25,611 bases of DNA from DATAEU01 sp046724395 (GTDB lineage Bacteria; Actinomycetota; UBA4738; HRBIN12), in the NCBI GenBank assembly GCA_046724395.1, contig JBKOWM010000016.1, positions 1 through 25,611 of the forward strand, given 5' to 3'. A program made the translations under genes and the position numbers. The notes below the pieces were generated by a model. That model did no database searches, was not told the origin of the DNA, and was given only the letters and a program-made list of their open reading frames with translations. Below are positions 1-7,432 of the stretch, one piece after another. The first letter of the stretch is position 1, and the number at the start of each line of letters is the position of its first letter.

Positions 1-92
1 CCTACACCGCGACTGTTCGATTCGGGAGGGACCCGCTCGAGGTTTCCGCATCGCAGGTCACGCTTACGGGGACGCTTACGTACGGGACATAA
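1..92 (+). CDS. C-terminal tail of an unknown protein (cut by window start)
   Basis: From base 3 one frame runs without a stop to TAA at 90-92 and encodes about 29 residues rich in Thr, Val and Leu, ending in TLTGTLTYGT. The alternating hydrophobic and polar pattern suggests beta strands, as at the end of a secreted or Ig-like domain. The beginning lies outside the window. No family can be named. The short length makes chance possible. Confidence 0.3.
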   Translation, partial: YTATVRFGRDPLEVSASQVTLTGTLTYGT

Positions 93-356
93 CCGAACGT
101 TCGGTCTGGCCGTCGATTGGCCGTCACCTTCCGATCCCGCCCCGTCATAGCTTTCGCCCAACGAGCAAGCGTCCCTCCTCGCCGGTCAAGCGGAGCCGGC
201 GACAGTTCACGCAGCCCGGGAGGTCTCTCCCTCTAACAGCACGAGCGCCGAGGTCAGCGGCTCGAGAGGCCGAGCTGGCCGTCAGCACCGTCGTCCGAGG
301 GCGAGGGGCACCGTCCGGCTCCCACCGTCCCACGCGACGGTGACGCTCCCGCACAG

Positions 357-579
357 ATGGCCGTCGACGACGCATCCGACCGGATCGTCCTCAGCATGAA
401 GATGTTTCGCGCCGAGCTGTTGAGCGTGAAGGCCGATCTTGAGCGGGAACTTGAGTCGTCCTCGACTGCGTCGTCTGCGGGAAGCGGCTTCACTACGCCG
501 GCGGGCTCGGCGTGCGCGCCGGCCACTGGGCTCACGCGGAACCGGCTCCGCATGCGACGCCGAAGGTCGCGCCGTAGCG
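357..579 (+). pseudogene. Decayed small zinc-ribbon-like protein, copy 1
   Basis: An ATG at 357 opens a frame reading MAVDDASDRIVLSMK and then RAELLSVKADLERELE. Shortly after 450 the coding signal jumps to another frame. That frame encodes DCVVCGKRLHYAGGLGV, then RAGHWAHAEPAPH, and stops at TAG 577-579. Together they make a protein of about 74 aa: a short charged helix, a C-x2-C pair and a His-rich segment that could bind zinc. A second eroded copy lies at 2282-2510 and preserves the same order of motifs, so the two sequences validate each other. The indel between ERELE and VVLDC breaks this copy. Function is unknown. Confidence 0.55.
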
Positions 580-768
580 GCGGGAGTGCCGCCGGGAGTC
601 GAGCCGGGTCGCGGAGCAGCACGGGGGCTGTACTCGTCGGGATGCTGCGGGAGACGGGTCGGGCGCGGTCAAGTGCCGGGCGGGTACGAACAGCTCGACC
701 GAATGAGTGGTGCCGCCCGACGAGGGGAAGGGACCTCGCTCCCGGAGGGCCACGTAATCTATGCCGGG

Positions 769-1107
769 ATGCGGTTCGTTCTCCTCACCGTCCTGCTGCT
801 CTGTGCGTCGTGCGGGTCAGACACCGTGACACCGACCGCCCAGCACGTCGCTCCAGCCTACCCCCACGTTTCGAGCGAGACAGCGGCGCGCTACGCCAAA
901 GGTCTCGCCAAGGGGGCGTGGACGGAGCTTCAGCTGGTCTCGAAAGAGGAGGCCTTCGCGAACATCCACTCCCATCTTCAGGCGTTCTCGGACATGACTG
1001 GGTGCTCGGTCGTGGCGTCACGCCGTCGGCAGTTTTCGCGAATTGAGTACGCTGACTTTGTGGCTGCTACGTACCGAAACGTCATCGCCGGCGTGAAGTG
1101 CTCGTAG
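769..1107 (+). CDS. Small predicted lipoprotein
   Basis: A 112-aa protein begins at ATG 769, the start that gives a proper export signal. Residues 1-17 are Met-Arg followed by a hydrophobic stretch ending in a lipobox-like CASC, so Cys17 is the predicted lipidated residue. The mature part is about 95 aa with two further Cys, one near the middle of the C-terminal half and one at the penultimate residue, which could form a disulfide. A purine-rich GGAGGG lies about 20 bases upstream, farther than usual for a ribosome binding site. The same frame stays open back to 439, but that stretch runs through the neighbouring pseudogene. No family is recognised. Confidence 0.5.
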   Translation: MRFVLLTVLLLCASCGSDTVTPTAQHVAPAYPHVSSETAARYAKGLAKGAWTELQLVSKEEAFANIHSHLQAFSDMTGCSVVASRRRQFSRIEYADFVAATYRNVIAGVKCS

Positions 1108-1236
1108 TTCGAGCAGCTGACCATCCCAGAGTACGAGGGGAAGCGTCGGCATCACGTCCGACGATACGCCGGATTAGGGAGGCGTGCGTCTGCGGCGATT
1201 ACTATCGACGTGTTCTCAAGCACGGAGGGAGCGGTC

Positions 1237-1413
1237 ATGGCGAAGAACGACGGCAAGGCGTGGACGCGCGCGGACATCAAGACGTTGCGTCGGGAAGCTC
1301 GGGATCGAAACGTCTCAACCGATGAAATCGCGAAGCATCTTGGTCGCACCGTGACCGCCGTTCGGGGAGCAGCGCAGCGTGAGGGCATCTCACTCAAGCG
1401 AAAAAACCGCTAA
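1237..1413 (+). CDS. Small SANT/Myb-like helix-turn-helix protein
   Basis: This 58-aa protein starts at ATG 1237, preceded by GGAGGG at a suitable distance, so the longer frame from 1210 is not used. It begins MAKNDGKAWTRADIKTL and continues with STDEIAKHLGRTVTAVRGAA. This is the tri-helical pattern of small SANT/Myb-like or Sigma70-region-4-like DNA-binding proteins: a Trp in helix 1 and an IAKxLGRT-x2-AV recognition segment. Such single-domain proteins are widespread in bacterial accessory regions. The C-terminus ISLKRKNR is basic. It is probably a cytoplasmic DNA-binding protein. It stands alone between decayed genes near an integrase relic, so it may belong to an integrated element. Its target is unknown. 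Confidence 0.75.
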   Translation: MAKNDGKAWTRADIKTLRREARDRNVSTDEIAKHLGRTVTAVRGAAQREGISLKRKNR

Positions 1414-2192
1414 GAAGCGATGCATCCTAACTTCGCCATCCTCCGCGCTCGCGCGGTAGCATCCCGATGAGCAGCGCACGAACCATGGGGTTCTCCTCGG
1501 CGTCGAAGAGCAGCTCCGCACGAGAGCGGGTTTTCGGAGTCGCTACAGATCGCCCGGGGAGCCCGCTCGAAGTCGGTGAGCTCAAGCGTATCCAGCAGCT
1601 CAGCGCCCTTCGCGGCGCCGCGGCTGAGTCGCTACTGTCCGGGAGCCGCGCTTAGTGGACGGCTGTGCGGGCCGGGTTGCAAGGGAGCATCGAGTGGGGG
1701 CGACGTCTCGCCGTGATGAGCGAACGTTGAGATATGTCGAGAAGTACCTGAGGCGGACAGCCGCCCTCGATGTGCCCGCTCCTCCTAGCGCTCGTCCGAT
1801 GGCCGCGTCACGAACCTTGCCAGTGTCGCCGTCGGCCAAGGGTGCGAAACCAGAGGCATCTCCTGATCATCCATCGTCCGGGACCGCGTCAGGCCGGGCG
1901 TCTCACCAGCCCCGAGCGCCTCAGGAGCAATCGTTGGTGCTTGCGACGCCGCCGATCAATCCGCCACCAAGGGTCTCGGCCCCCTGAATCCAGCCGCCAT
2001 ACCGCTGGCGTTCCTGAGCATTCCGACGACCACGGCACGCGGTACGCGGTACGCGGTGCTTCACAGATCGATTGAGAGCTGGGTGAGGTTCCGGCTTCGT
2101 CCAGAAGCCCCGATCGGCGAGAGCGGCCGTCCGAAAGTCGCCGGCTCCCCACGTCGTCGCGGGACGGACAGAGCCGAGACTACGATCTGGCG
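1414..2192. other. Stretch without a recognisable gene
   Basis: About 780 bases follow the SANT-like gene. Short open frames exist on both strands (for example plus strand 1467-1655 and 1655-1987), but their translations are rich in Arg, Ser and Pro with no domain pattern, as expected of GC-rich noncoding DNA. I see no RNA gene, array or transposon end. It is most likely eroded DNA of the element that includes the flanking relics. Confidence 0.5.
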
Positions 2193-2282
2193 ATGCGGCA
2201 GGACGAGCGTGAGGTCTTCGAGCGAGCCATGAAGCGTGTGACCGAGCAGGCGGCCAACGGGGATGCGATCTCGAGGAGGTGA
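2193..2282 (+). CDS. 29-aa charged peptide overlapping the next relic (TGATG)
   Basis: ATG 2193 opens a 29-aa frame reading MRQDEREVFERAMKRVTEQA and ending with TGA 2280-2282, which overlaps ATG 2282 of the following relic. The sequence is an amphipathic, highly charged helix. The TGATG overlap suggests translational coupling with the zinc-ribbon-like gene when it was intact. It may be a complete tiny protein or the tail of a larger lost one. There is no family match. Confidence 0.3.
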   Translation: MRQDEREVFERAMKRVTEQAANGDAISRR

Positions 2283-2510
2283 TGGCCGCCGGATTCGACG
2301 GCTGGGATCCTCTAACGGTTCATGTCAAGCAGCTGCGGGCGGAGCTGTTATCGGTAAGGCCGACCTCGAGCGGGAACTTGAGCGCGTCGTGCTCGACTGC
2401 GCCGTGTTCGGTCGGACGGTTCACTATGTCGGCGGACTCGGCGTCCGCGCAGGGCATTAAGCGCATGCCCGAGCCAGCACCCCAGCGGACGCCCAAGCTC
2501 GCGCCGTAGA
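2282..2510 (+). pseudogene. Decayed small zinc-ribbon-like protein, copy 2
   Basis: From ATG 2282 the frame reads MAAGFDGWDPLTVHVKQLRA and then ELLSV. A one-base loss near 2352 then moves the signal into the frame reading KADLERELERVVLDC and VGGLGVRAGH. That frame ends at a TAA (2458-2460) where copy 1 has a Trp codon. Beyond the stop, remnants of the AHAEPAP-type tail persist in another frame up to about 2510. The first Cys of the C-x2-C pair is kept, but the second is Phe, so the presumed metal site is lost as well. Alignment with copy 1 at 357-579 is clear along the whole length. This copy is certainly non-functional. Confidence 0.6.
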
Positions 2511-2925
2511 GGCTCATTGCGGACCGTCCGAGCGCCGGCAGGCAAAGCCCGCGCCCCGCCAGCCGACTCATCGACCCGAAGGCCAAGCGGGGCCACGATG
2601 CGTTCGATCACGTCTGAAACCGCCTCCTCCCCCTCAAACAGACGGCCCCTCACCCTCTCGATCCGCGGACAACGTTCCATATGCGTACACCGGGCGAGAC
2701 CCAGCCAGCGTCACCCTGGCCCGGCGCGCCAGGAGCATCCGCAGAGGCAAGGGGACCAGCTTCTAAGATTGGCGGCGTGCCTCCCAGCGAGTACCGGGAG
2801 GATGGCGTCAAACGCCGGGTTGCCGCCGTCTCGGGGAGTGACGGGTTCAGGGGTGGGAGTTCTGACAGACGCCTTCACCGGCATCAATTGGCCCTATCCA
2901 GAAGCGTCCTAAAGCACTGCGAATA
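2511..2925. other. Stretch without a confident gene
   Basis: Between the zinc-ribbon relic and the integrase fragment I find no supported gene. On the minus strand, an ATG at 2680 opens a frame whose first 40 residues (VRGRLFEGEEAVSDVIERIV and neighbours) look more protein-like than the surroundings. The frame then degenerates into Arg-rich sequence antisense to the relic, so it may be another fragment. This would also be the place for the missing integrase N-terminus, but no tyrosine recombinase motif is visible in any frame. Confidence 0.35.
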
Positions 2926-2928
2926 TAG

Positions 2929-3453
2929 TTGCTCGCTCTGTCATGGCCAGACCTACGCGTGGTCCCTGACAAAGTCGGCATTCGCTACACCGTCCGGTTC
3001 CACCGCACCATCAGCATGAAGCGCCTGCCGGGCGACGAGCGCAAGATGCGGTTCGACACGGCGAAGAACGACAATGCGCGCACCATCGACATCGACAGCA
3101 CCACGTACGCGGCGCTGGACGCGATGCAACAGCGGCAGAAGGACGAGCGGGTCTCCGACGTCGGCAAGCTTGTGTTCCGGCGTGCCACTCGGCTCGGCTT
3201 CCACCCGTGGCGTCCCGACGTGACGACGCATCTATTCAAGCGTCTGACGACAGAAGCCGGGGTCCCCGTGATCCCGTTCCACTACGCGAGGCACATCTGC
3301 GCTAGCTGGCTGCTCGCCGCCGGCATGGACGTCGTGGCCGTCTCCGAGCGGCTCGGCCACTGGTCGCCGAGCCTAACCCTGACGGTCTACGCTCATGCGA
3401 TCCGCGGGCGTCAGCAGGAACTCGCCCGTACGGTCGGGGCTATCCTGAAGTAA
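2929..3453 (+). pseudogene. Tyrosine recombinase (phage-type integrase), C-terminal catalytic fragment
   Basis: The 174 residues match the catalytic half of actinobacterial phage-type integrases. They begin at LALSWPDL, the usual LLALRWxDv segment. They keep the beta-sheet Lys region (AKNDNARTIDID), the H-x2-R box as FHYARHICASWLLAAG, the LGHWSPSLTL segment and the nucleophilic Tyr in VYAHAI. Intact enzymes have about 380 residues. Here the core-binding domain and the first catalytic Arg (normally in TGxRxGE) are missing, and an in-frame TAG at 2926-2928 lies directly before the fragment. It therefore cannot recombine DNA by itself. It ends 75 bp before a tRNA gene, the classic integration target, which marks this region as the scar of an integrated element. 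Confidence 0.85.
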
Positions 3454-3528
3454 TTGTGACCCGATCCTGACCCGGCCGTACGCGGTCGCGGGGCTGGACG
3501 AAACGTTTGCGCTGGTACATGCCGCAAA

Positions 3529-3602
3529 GGGGCGGTAGCTCAGTTGGTCAGAGCAGCGGACTCATAATCCGTCGGTCGCAGGTTCAAGTCCTGCCCGCCC
3601 CA
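3529..3602 (+). tRNA. tRNA with CAU anticodon (elongator Met, or Ile2)
   Basis: The 74-nt sequence folds as a canonical cloverleaf. A perfect 7-bp acceptor stem pairs GGGGCGG (3529-3535) with CCGCCCC (3595-3601), with discriminator A at 3602. The D arm is GCTC/GAGC. The anticodon stem is GCGGA/TCCGT around the loop CTCATAA, and the T arm is GCAGG-TTCAAGT-CCTGC. The anticodon is CAT. The initiator is unlikely because pair 1-72 is G-C, whereas bacterial initiator tRNAs lack it. Elongator Met and lysidine-modified Ile2 cannot be separated by eye. CCA is not encoded. A decayed integrase lies just upstream on the same strand. Confidence 0.93.
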
Positions 3603-4042
3603 CCCGTCTACGATCGCATTTACCAGGCGGCATTGAGACCGTGGGGCGGATCGGGGGCGAAGCGATGTCGCGCCGGAGCGTGCTCGGCCGGCAACGGCTC
3701 ATGACTGCCGCGATCATTAGCTCCGCAGCGTGAGAGCCGACGAACGCGAAGTCCTACGAGCCGCGGGCGGCACCACACGCGACGCCGAGGCTAGCGGAGC
3801 GGTCTGCCAATCGATGATGATGCGCAGGTCCGCGAAACGGCCCCTGAGACTTCTCACACACCGGCTCGAGATTGCATCCACTTGACCGAGGCGACCGGAG
3901 CTGAGGCGCGTACGTATCGGACCCGTTCGCGAGCGTGATTGGAGCTGAGAATCGACCCAAGAGGCTCGTCGTGGGCGACATGTTGGTCTGATCGTGTTCG
4001 ATTGAAGCGCCGGCCTAGGCTCGTCAGCTAGTCGGCTGGGCG
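3603..4042. other. Stretch without a recognisable gene
   Basis: About 440 bases separate the tRNA from the 3' end of the next minus-strand gene. Translations in all frames are low-complexity and match no motif. I see no repeat of the tRNA 3' end that would mark the other end of an integrated element, and no terminator-like hairpin followed by a T run. Confidence 0.5.
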
Positions 4043-5080
4043 TCACCGTGTCGTCGCCGAACCCGCACGTGGGGGCGAGCTCGGCCGCGCCTGTCGCGGC
4101 ATCCGCGGTCGTATCCGGTGGCCCGGCGGGAGATCCTCGGGAACCGAGTTGTTGGTCCATCCGGTTCGGTGACCATTGTCCTCGTGCTTCGGCGGCCGGT
4201 GATCCCAGCCGTTCGCCAGTCCGGGCGGGCGTGAGGCGTCCGACGTCGCGCGCTGCGTCGTGCCTTCCGTGCCTTCCGGCGGGTGCCCGCGCACCGAGGG
4301 GGGATTGTCGTGACGCGGGGGCGCGGTCGGCGCATCGGGCCTCGGCGCCTGTCGATGGCCGGGCTCCGCCTCGTCGGGATCGTCAGGGGAAAGTCGCGTC
4401 GTCGGAGGCGCCTGGGCGACGGGATGCCGCCCCGCACGCTCAACGGCGGGCGTGGGATCCGCGACGCGCTCCGCGCGTTCCTCCGTGCGGGGCGTGTGAA
4501 CCATCAACAGCAGGCTGACGGACGCGGCGACCACGACTGTGCTCGCCACGGCAACGAGTTCCGCGTGGTCGTGGATCACCTTCGCGACGTGCGCCCGGAC
4601 CAGCTCGGCATTGGCCGAGGTCAGCGATCCGCTGAGCCGCTGAGCGAATCGCAGCCCACTCGGCGGCGCGAGCGCGGGCACAAGCCCCAACGCGGCGGCG
4701 CCTCCGACGCCCTCGGCGACGAGGGCGTGGAGGAGTCCGGCCATCACGGTCCCCGATACGCCTCGCTCGATGCGACCGAGCGCGCCGGCGGGTGTGTGAT
4801 CGCCCACGACGATCAGCACAGCGTCGGGTGCGAGGTTTCGGACGCGCTCGAGTGACTCACAGAGGTCGGCTTCGACGACGATGGCATCCGGCTCGTCCGT
4901 CGACACCGCGACGAGCAGCGCGTCCTCGGTCGCGGCCACCGCGATGACATCGAACCCGCTCGTGCCGAGCCTCGCCTCGATGTTGTCGACGCCGGCGGTG
5001 ATCACGCGGAGCCGGTCGCCGGGCAGCGCCGATGCGGACGCCGAAGGCGGAGGCGGGACGGGACGTTTGTCGATCGACAT
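4043..5080 (-). CDS. Receiver-like membrane protein with Pro-rich tail
   Basis: The 345-aa protein has three parts. Residues 22-120 show the alternating beta/alpha pattern of a response-regulator receiver fold (RLRVITAGVD, then PDAIVVEADL, then DAVLIVVGDH). At the usual phospho-acceptor position after the third strand there is Glu (VVEAD), so it may be a degenerate, non-phosphorylated receiver. Residues 174-195 form one membrane helix. Residues 196-345 are a disordered tail rich in Pro, Arg, His and Asp. There is no DNA-binding domain. It looks like a membrane-anchored signalling or scaffold protein, with the receiver-like domain cytoplasmic and the tail presumably outside. No neighbour on the same strand is close, so it is probably transcribed alone. 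The receiver assignment is pattern-based and moderate. Confidence 0.65.
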   Translation of the reverse strand: MSIDKRPVPPPPSASASALPGDRLRVITAGVDNIEARLGTSGFDVIAVAATEDALLVAVSTDEPDAIVVEADLCESLERVRNLAPDAVLIVVGDHTPAGALGRIERGVSGTVMAGLLHALVAEGVGGAAALGLVPALAPPSGLRFAQRLSGSLTSANAELVRAHVAKVIHDHAELVAVASTVVVAASVSLLLMVHTPRTEERAERVADPTPAVERAGRHPVAQAPPTTRLSPDDPDEAEPGHRQAPRPDAPTAPPRHDNPPSVRGHPPEGTEGTTQRATSDASRPPGLANGWDHRPPKHEDNGHRTGWTNNSVPEDLPPGHRIRPRMPRQARPSSPPRAGSATTR

Positions 5081-5508
5081 GGCTGCGGGTTCCCGGTGGA
5101 CGGTGGGTACGCCCGTCCCCTACCGAAACCCCTTGAGTACCACCACTTGTGCTGCCGGTCATGTCGCACGATGGTTCGATGCCTCGGCACCATATGACCG
5201 ACCCCGGCCGTAGGGCGGTCGGGCTGCCGGAGCCGCCGCTCGGCGGACGCCCCCGAGAAGACCCTTCACCCGTGGAACCGAACGAGGACGGCGCCCGGGT
5301 GTCCCGGGCCGCCTACGCGACGGCGCTCGGTGTCCCACTGCGGCCCCACAGGCTGCGCAGCCCGCTCGGTCATGTCCCCTCCGGGCACCACCGAAGAGTG
5401 TCGGTTCGTACCGAAAGACGACGCTCTCAGTCGTCTCGCTGGTCGGTCAAATTTGGTCGGACGATGCCAATCCGAGGGCACGGCGTTAAGTCGGACGCGG
5501 GAACCCCG
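5081..5508. other. Stretch without a recognisable gene
   Basis: This is the region upstream of the receiver-like gene and downstream of the monooxygenase relic on the minus strand. It should hold the receiver gene's promoter, but no clear -35/-10 pair stands out. Open frames on the plus strand, such as 5330-5764, are compositionally random and run antisense to the relic at 5509-5640. Confidence 0.4.
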
Positions 5509-5640
5509 CCAACACGCAGCAAGCTTCAGCAGCCTTTTCTTGCACGATAGCCGCCGCAGGTTGGCGACGGCGGACCAGGCCGGCGGACTGACCGGCGTAG
5601 TTGCACATCGCTTCGAGATCTCTCTGCATGCCGAGAGTTG
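5509..5640 (-). pseudogene. Nitronate monooxygenase (NPD family), C-terminal relic
   Basis: About 40 residues on the minus strand read RDLEAMCNYAGQSAGLVRRR and then QPAAAIVQEKAAEACCVL. The YAGQSAGL-x4-PAA-x-IV pattern is the conserved C-terminal end of nitronate monooxygenases (2-nitropropane dioxygenase family, FMN enzymes of about 320-360 aa), where it usually reads LYAGQSxGLIxDxxPAAEIV. Nothing of the TIM barrel or FMN site survives upstream. The open frame continues to 5782 but with unrelated sequence, so only the tail remains. It is a gene remnant, not a functional protein. Confidence 0.6.
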
Positions 5641-6239
5641 GGGGGTTCGTGCGCTTATCGGAGGATCGCCGAACCATCTTCGCGATCCGCGACGTCATTC
5701 TCTCCCGGACGCCATCTCCCACGTCCAGCTGGAGGTCTGCTGCGAACAGCAGGAGGCAGCCTAGGCTCGCCTCGCCACGCAAATCGAGTCGGATGTGTCT
5801 GCTCGACGAAAGAGCGCGACGAGGGTCGCGTGAACCTCCGTCCGACCCGCGAGTGCGAAACAGAATCTGAGCGTCGGGTCGCCGGGCCTTGCCCTCGCGC
5901 GCGACTCCGACGGACTATGTCGCGGAGGCGCCGGACGTCGCCTCTGGGAGACCGCGGCGACCGGGGAGACTCCGCCGCTCGAAGGCCTCGATTAGGACCC
6001 GGTGGGTATTAGCCGCGTGAGGACGGGACCGATTCCGCCACCCGGGAGGATAGGCGAGATAGAAGGCACGCTTCGGTGCGCTTCTACCTGCGTTCGCAGC
6101 CGAGCACATCGGTAGACTCGGGATCGTTCCAGATCCTGAGCCCCATGTAGGAAGCCATGCGGGTTAGTAGCAGCGAAAACACGACGTCGTAAGAGAGGAC
6201 CGACTCGGCGCTGTCGGGCCAACTCCCGGGCGGAGCTGT
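5641..6239. other. Stretch without a recognisable gene
   Basis: About 600 bases lie between the monooxygenase relic and the small secreted protein. No frame shows a recognisable domain, and no structured RNA or repeat stands out. Part of it may be eroded coding DNA of the monooxygenase gene, but I could not pick up its FMN-binding motifs in any frame. Confidence 0.4.
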
Positions 6240-6500
6240 CTAGCCTCCGCAGTTTTCGGGAATGGTGCCGCCGTTGGTGTTGAGGATGGCGATGATCATG
6301 CCAACGTCGAACCCGTTAGGGTTGGCTACGGAGCCGGCGATCGTGAACATCCCGAACGCGGCGTTGGGGTTGGTCATGTTGCACGCGCCGGTGAGCCCAT
6401 AATCGGGTGTGGGTCCTGGGGTTGCCGCGGCAACGCTGCCACCTGTGCCGCTTAGTGCAAGAGCTAGGACCGTCACGAGCAGAGTTCTGCGAGCTCTCAC
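6240..6500 (-). CDS. Small secreted protein with signal peptide
   Basis: The 86-aa protein begins at GTG 6500, chosen because GGAGGGAGG lies just upstream and because the preceding open frame (to 6776) has no coding character. Residues 1-26 form a signal peptide: RARR, a hydrophobic core LLVTVLALAL, and an AAA cleavage region. The mature part of about 60 aa has two Cys (residues 40 and 84) that probably pair, and many Asn, Gly, Pro and Thr. It reads like a compact extracellular peptide. No family is recognised. A GTG start and a strong ribosome site support real expression. Confidence 0.65.
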   Translation of the reverse strand: MRARRTLLVTVLALALSGTGGSVAAATPGPTPDYGLTGACNMTNPNAAFGMFTIAGSVANPNGFDVGMIIAILNTNGGTIPENCGG

Positions 6501-6735
6501 TTGACCGGCCTCCCTCCAATAGGTGAGCGATCTAGCTGGGTGATCGTCCTGGGTTGGCGATGAGAGGCCAACCCCCAAATGAGGTAGCGGGTCCTGAGCT
6601 CCCACTCGACCTCTCAGCGGCGATATGGTGATCCGCGTGGTGTGCGTCTCGCGTCCGGAGCAGCCTCCACCGTGCTTTGGAGTCTCATCGGACTGGAGCG
6701 AAGATCCGACAGGTCGCGAAGCGGCGCGCGCTGGG

Positions 6736-7242
6736 TCAGATACCGGCCGCCTTCCGAAACGCTTCGGCGTGATCATCGAAGTGGACGCCGAAGGTCACGA
6801 GGACAAGCGTCGCCGGCGGATCGCCCTCCAATCGCCGGAGCGCATCCGTCGCGAGGTCCCTCGCTCGCTCGATCCGTTGAACAAGCTCGTCGGTCGGTGT
6901 GTCGCGCAGGTCATCGACCTGTCGCTGGTTAAGCTCGTCCTCCGACTCGTCATAGATGGGGAGGTGGCGATAGTCGTCGAGGTCCAGCGTCTCCGCCACC
7001 ATCTCCTCCAGGACCTTCGCGCAGATCTCCGCCCACGCGAGGCAGTGCGCCAGCACGTCGTGGCCCGACCACTGATCGAACGTCTCAGGCGCGGCCAAAG
7101 CGTCATCTGGCAGCGGCGCGATCGCCGCGAGCAGATCGTTTGTGCTCCGCTCGACCTCGTTCGCTAACGAAGCCGCGGTCATGCCGGCGGGAACGTCAAA
7201 CTCCCACGTCTCCCATGGTGCGATCGCCGGACGGTCGGTCAT
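6736..7242 (-). CDS. DinB / maleylpyruvate-isomerase-fold protein
   Basis: The 168-aa protein has the four-helix pattern of the DinB/YfiT/mycothiol-dependent maleylpyruvate isomerase superfamily. The first marker is FDQWSGHDVLAHCLAW (residues 55-70), with a metal-ligand His at 66. The second is FGVHFDDHAEAF (151-162), supplying the His154/His158 pair. These three His match the typical metal site. The length is normal for the family. Members act as metal-dependent thiol transferases in low-molecular-weight-thiol metabolism, but substrates cannot be assigned from sequence. The start is ATG 7242. It stands apart from its neighbours (over 180 bp on each side). A second DinB gene lies at 16810-17343. 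Confidence 0.85.
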   Translation of the reverse strand: MTDRPAIAPWETWEFDVPAGMTAASLANEVERSTNDLLAAIAPLPDDALAAPETFDQWSGHDVLAHCLAWAEICAKVLEEMVAETLDLDDYRHLPIYDESEDELNQRQVDDLRDTPTDELVQRIERARDLATDALRRLEGDPPATLVLVTFGVHFDDHAEAFRKAAGI

Positions 7243-7432
7243 GGCCGCACGGTACCAGCCTCGTAGCTCATCGCGTGGAGTCTGCCATGCAACCGCCTGA
7301 ACTCCGGCGGATCCGGAGCCGGGTGCACGCGATCCGCCCCCTATAACTCTAGTGAAGGTGCGAGCACAAAACGATGCGTAGACGAAGCCATCTATGCTGG
7401 GGTCGGGCGCTCGCGAGGGCGAGTCGTCGGAG

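Noticed and set aside
439..768. N-terminal extension of the small lipoprotein
   Set aside because: It reads through the zinc-ribbon relic out of its frame and would bury the signal peptide inside the protein.
6501..6776. Upstream extension of the small secreted protein
   Set aside because: A signal peptide begins exactly at GTG 6500 behind a strong ribosome site. The extension has no coding character.
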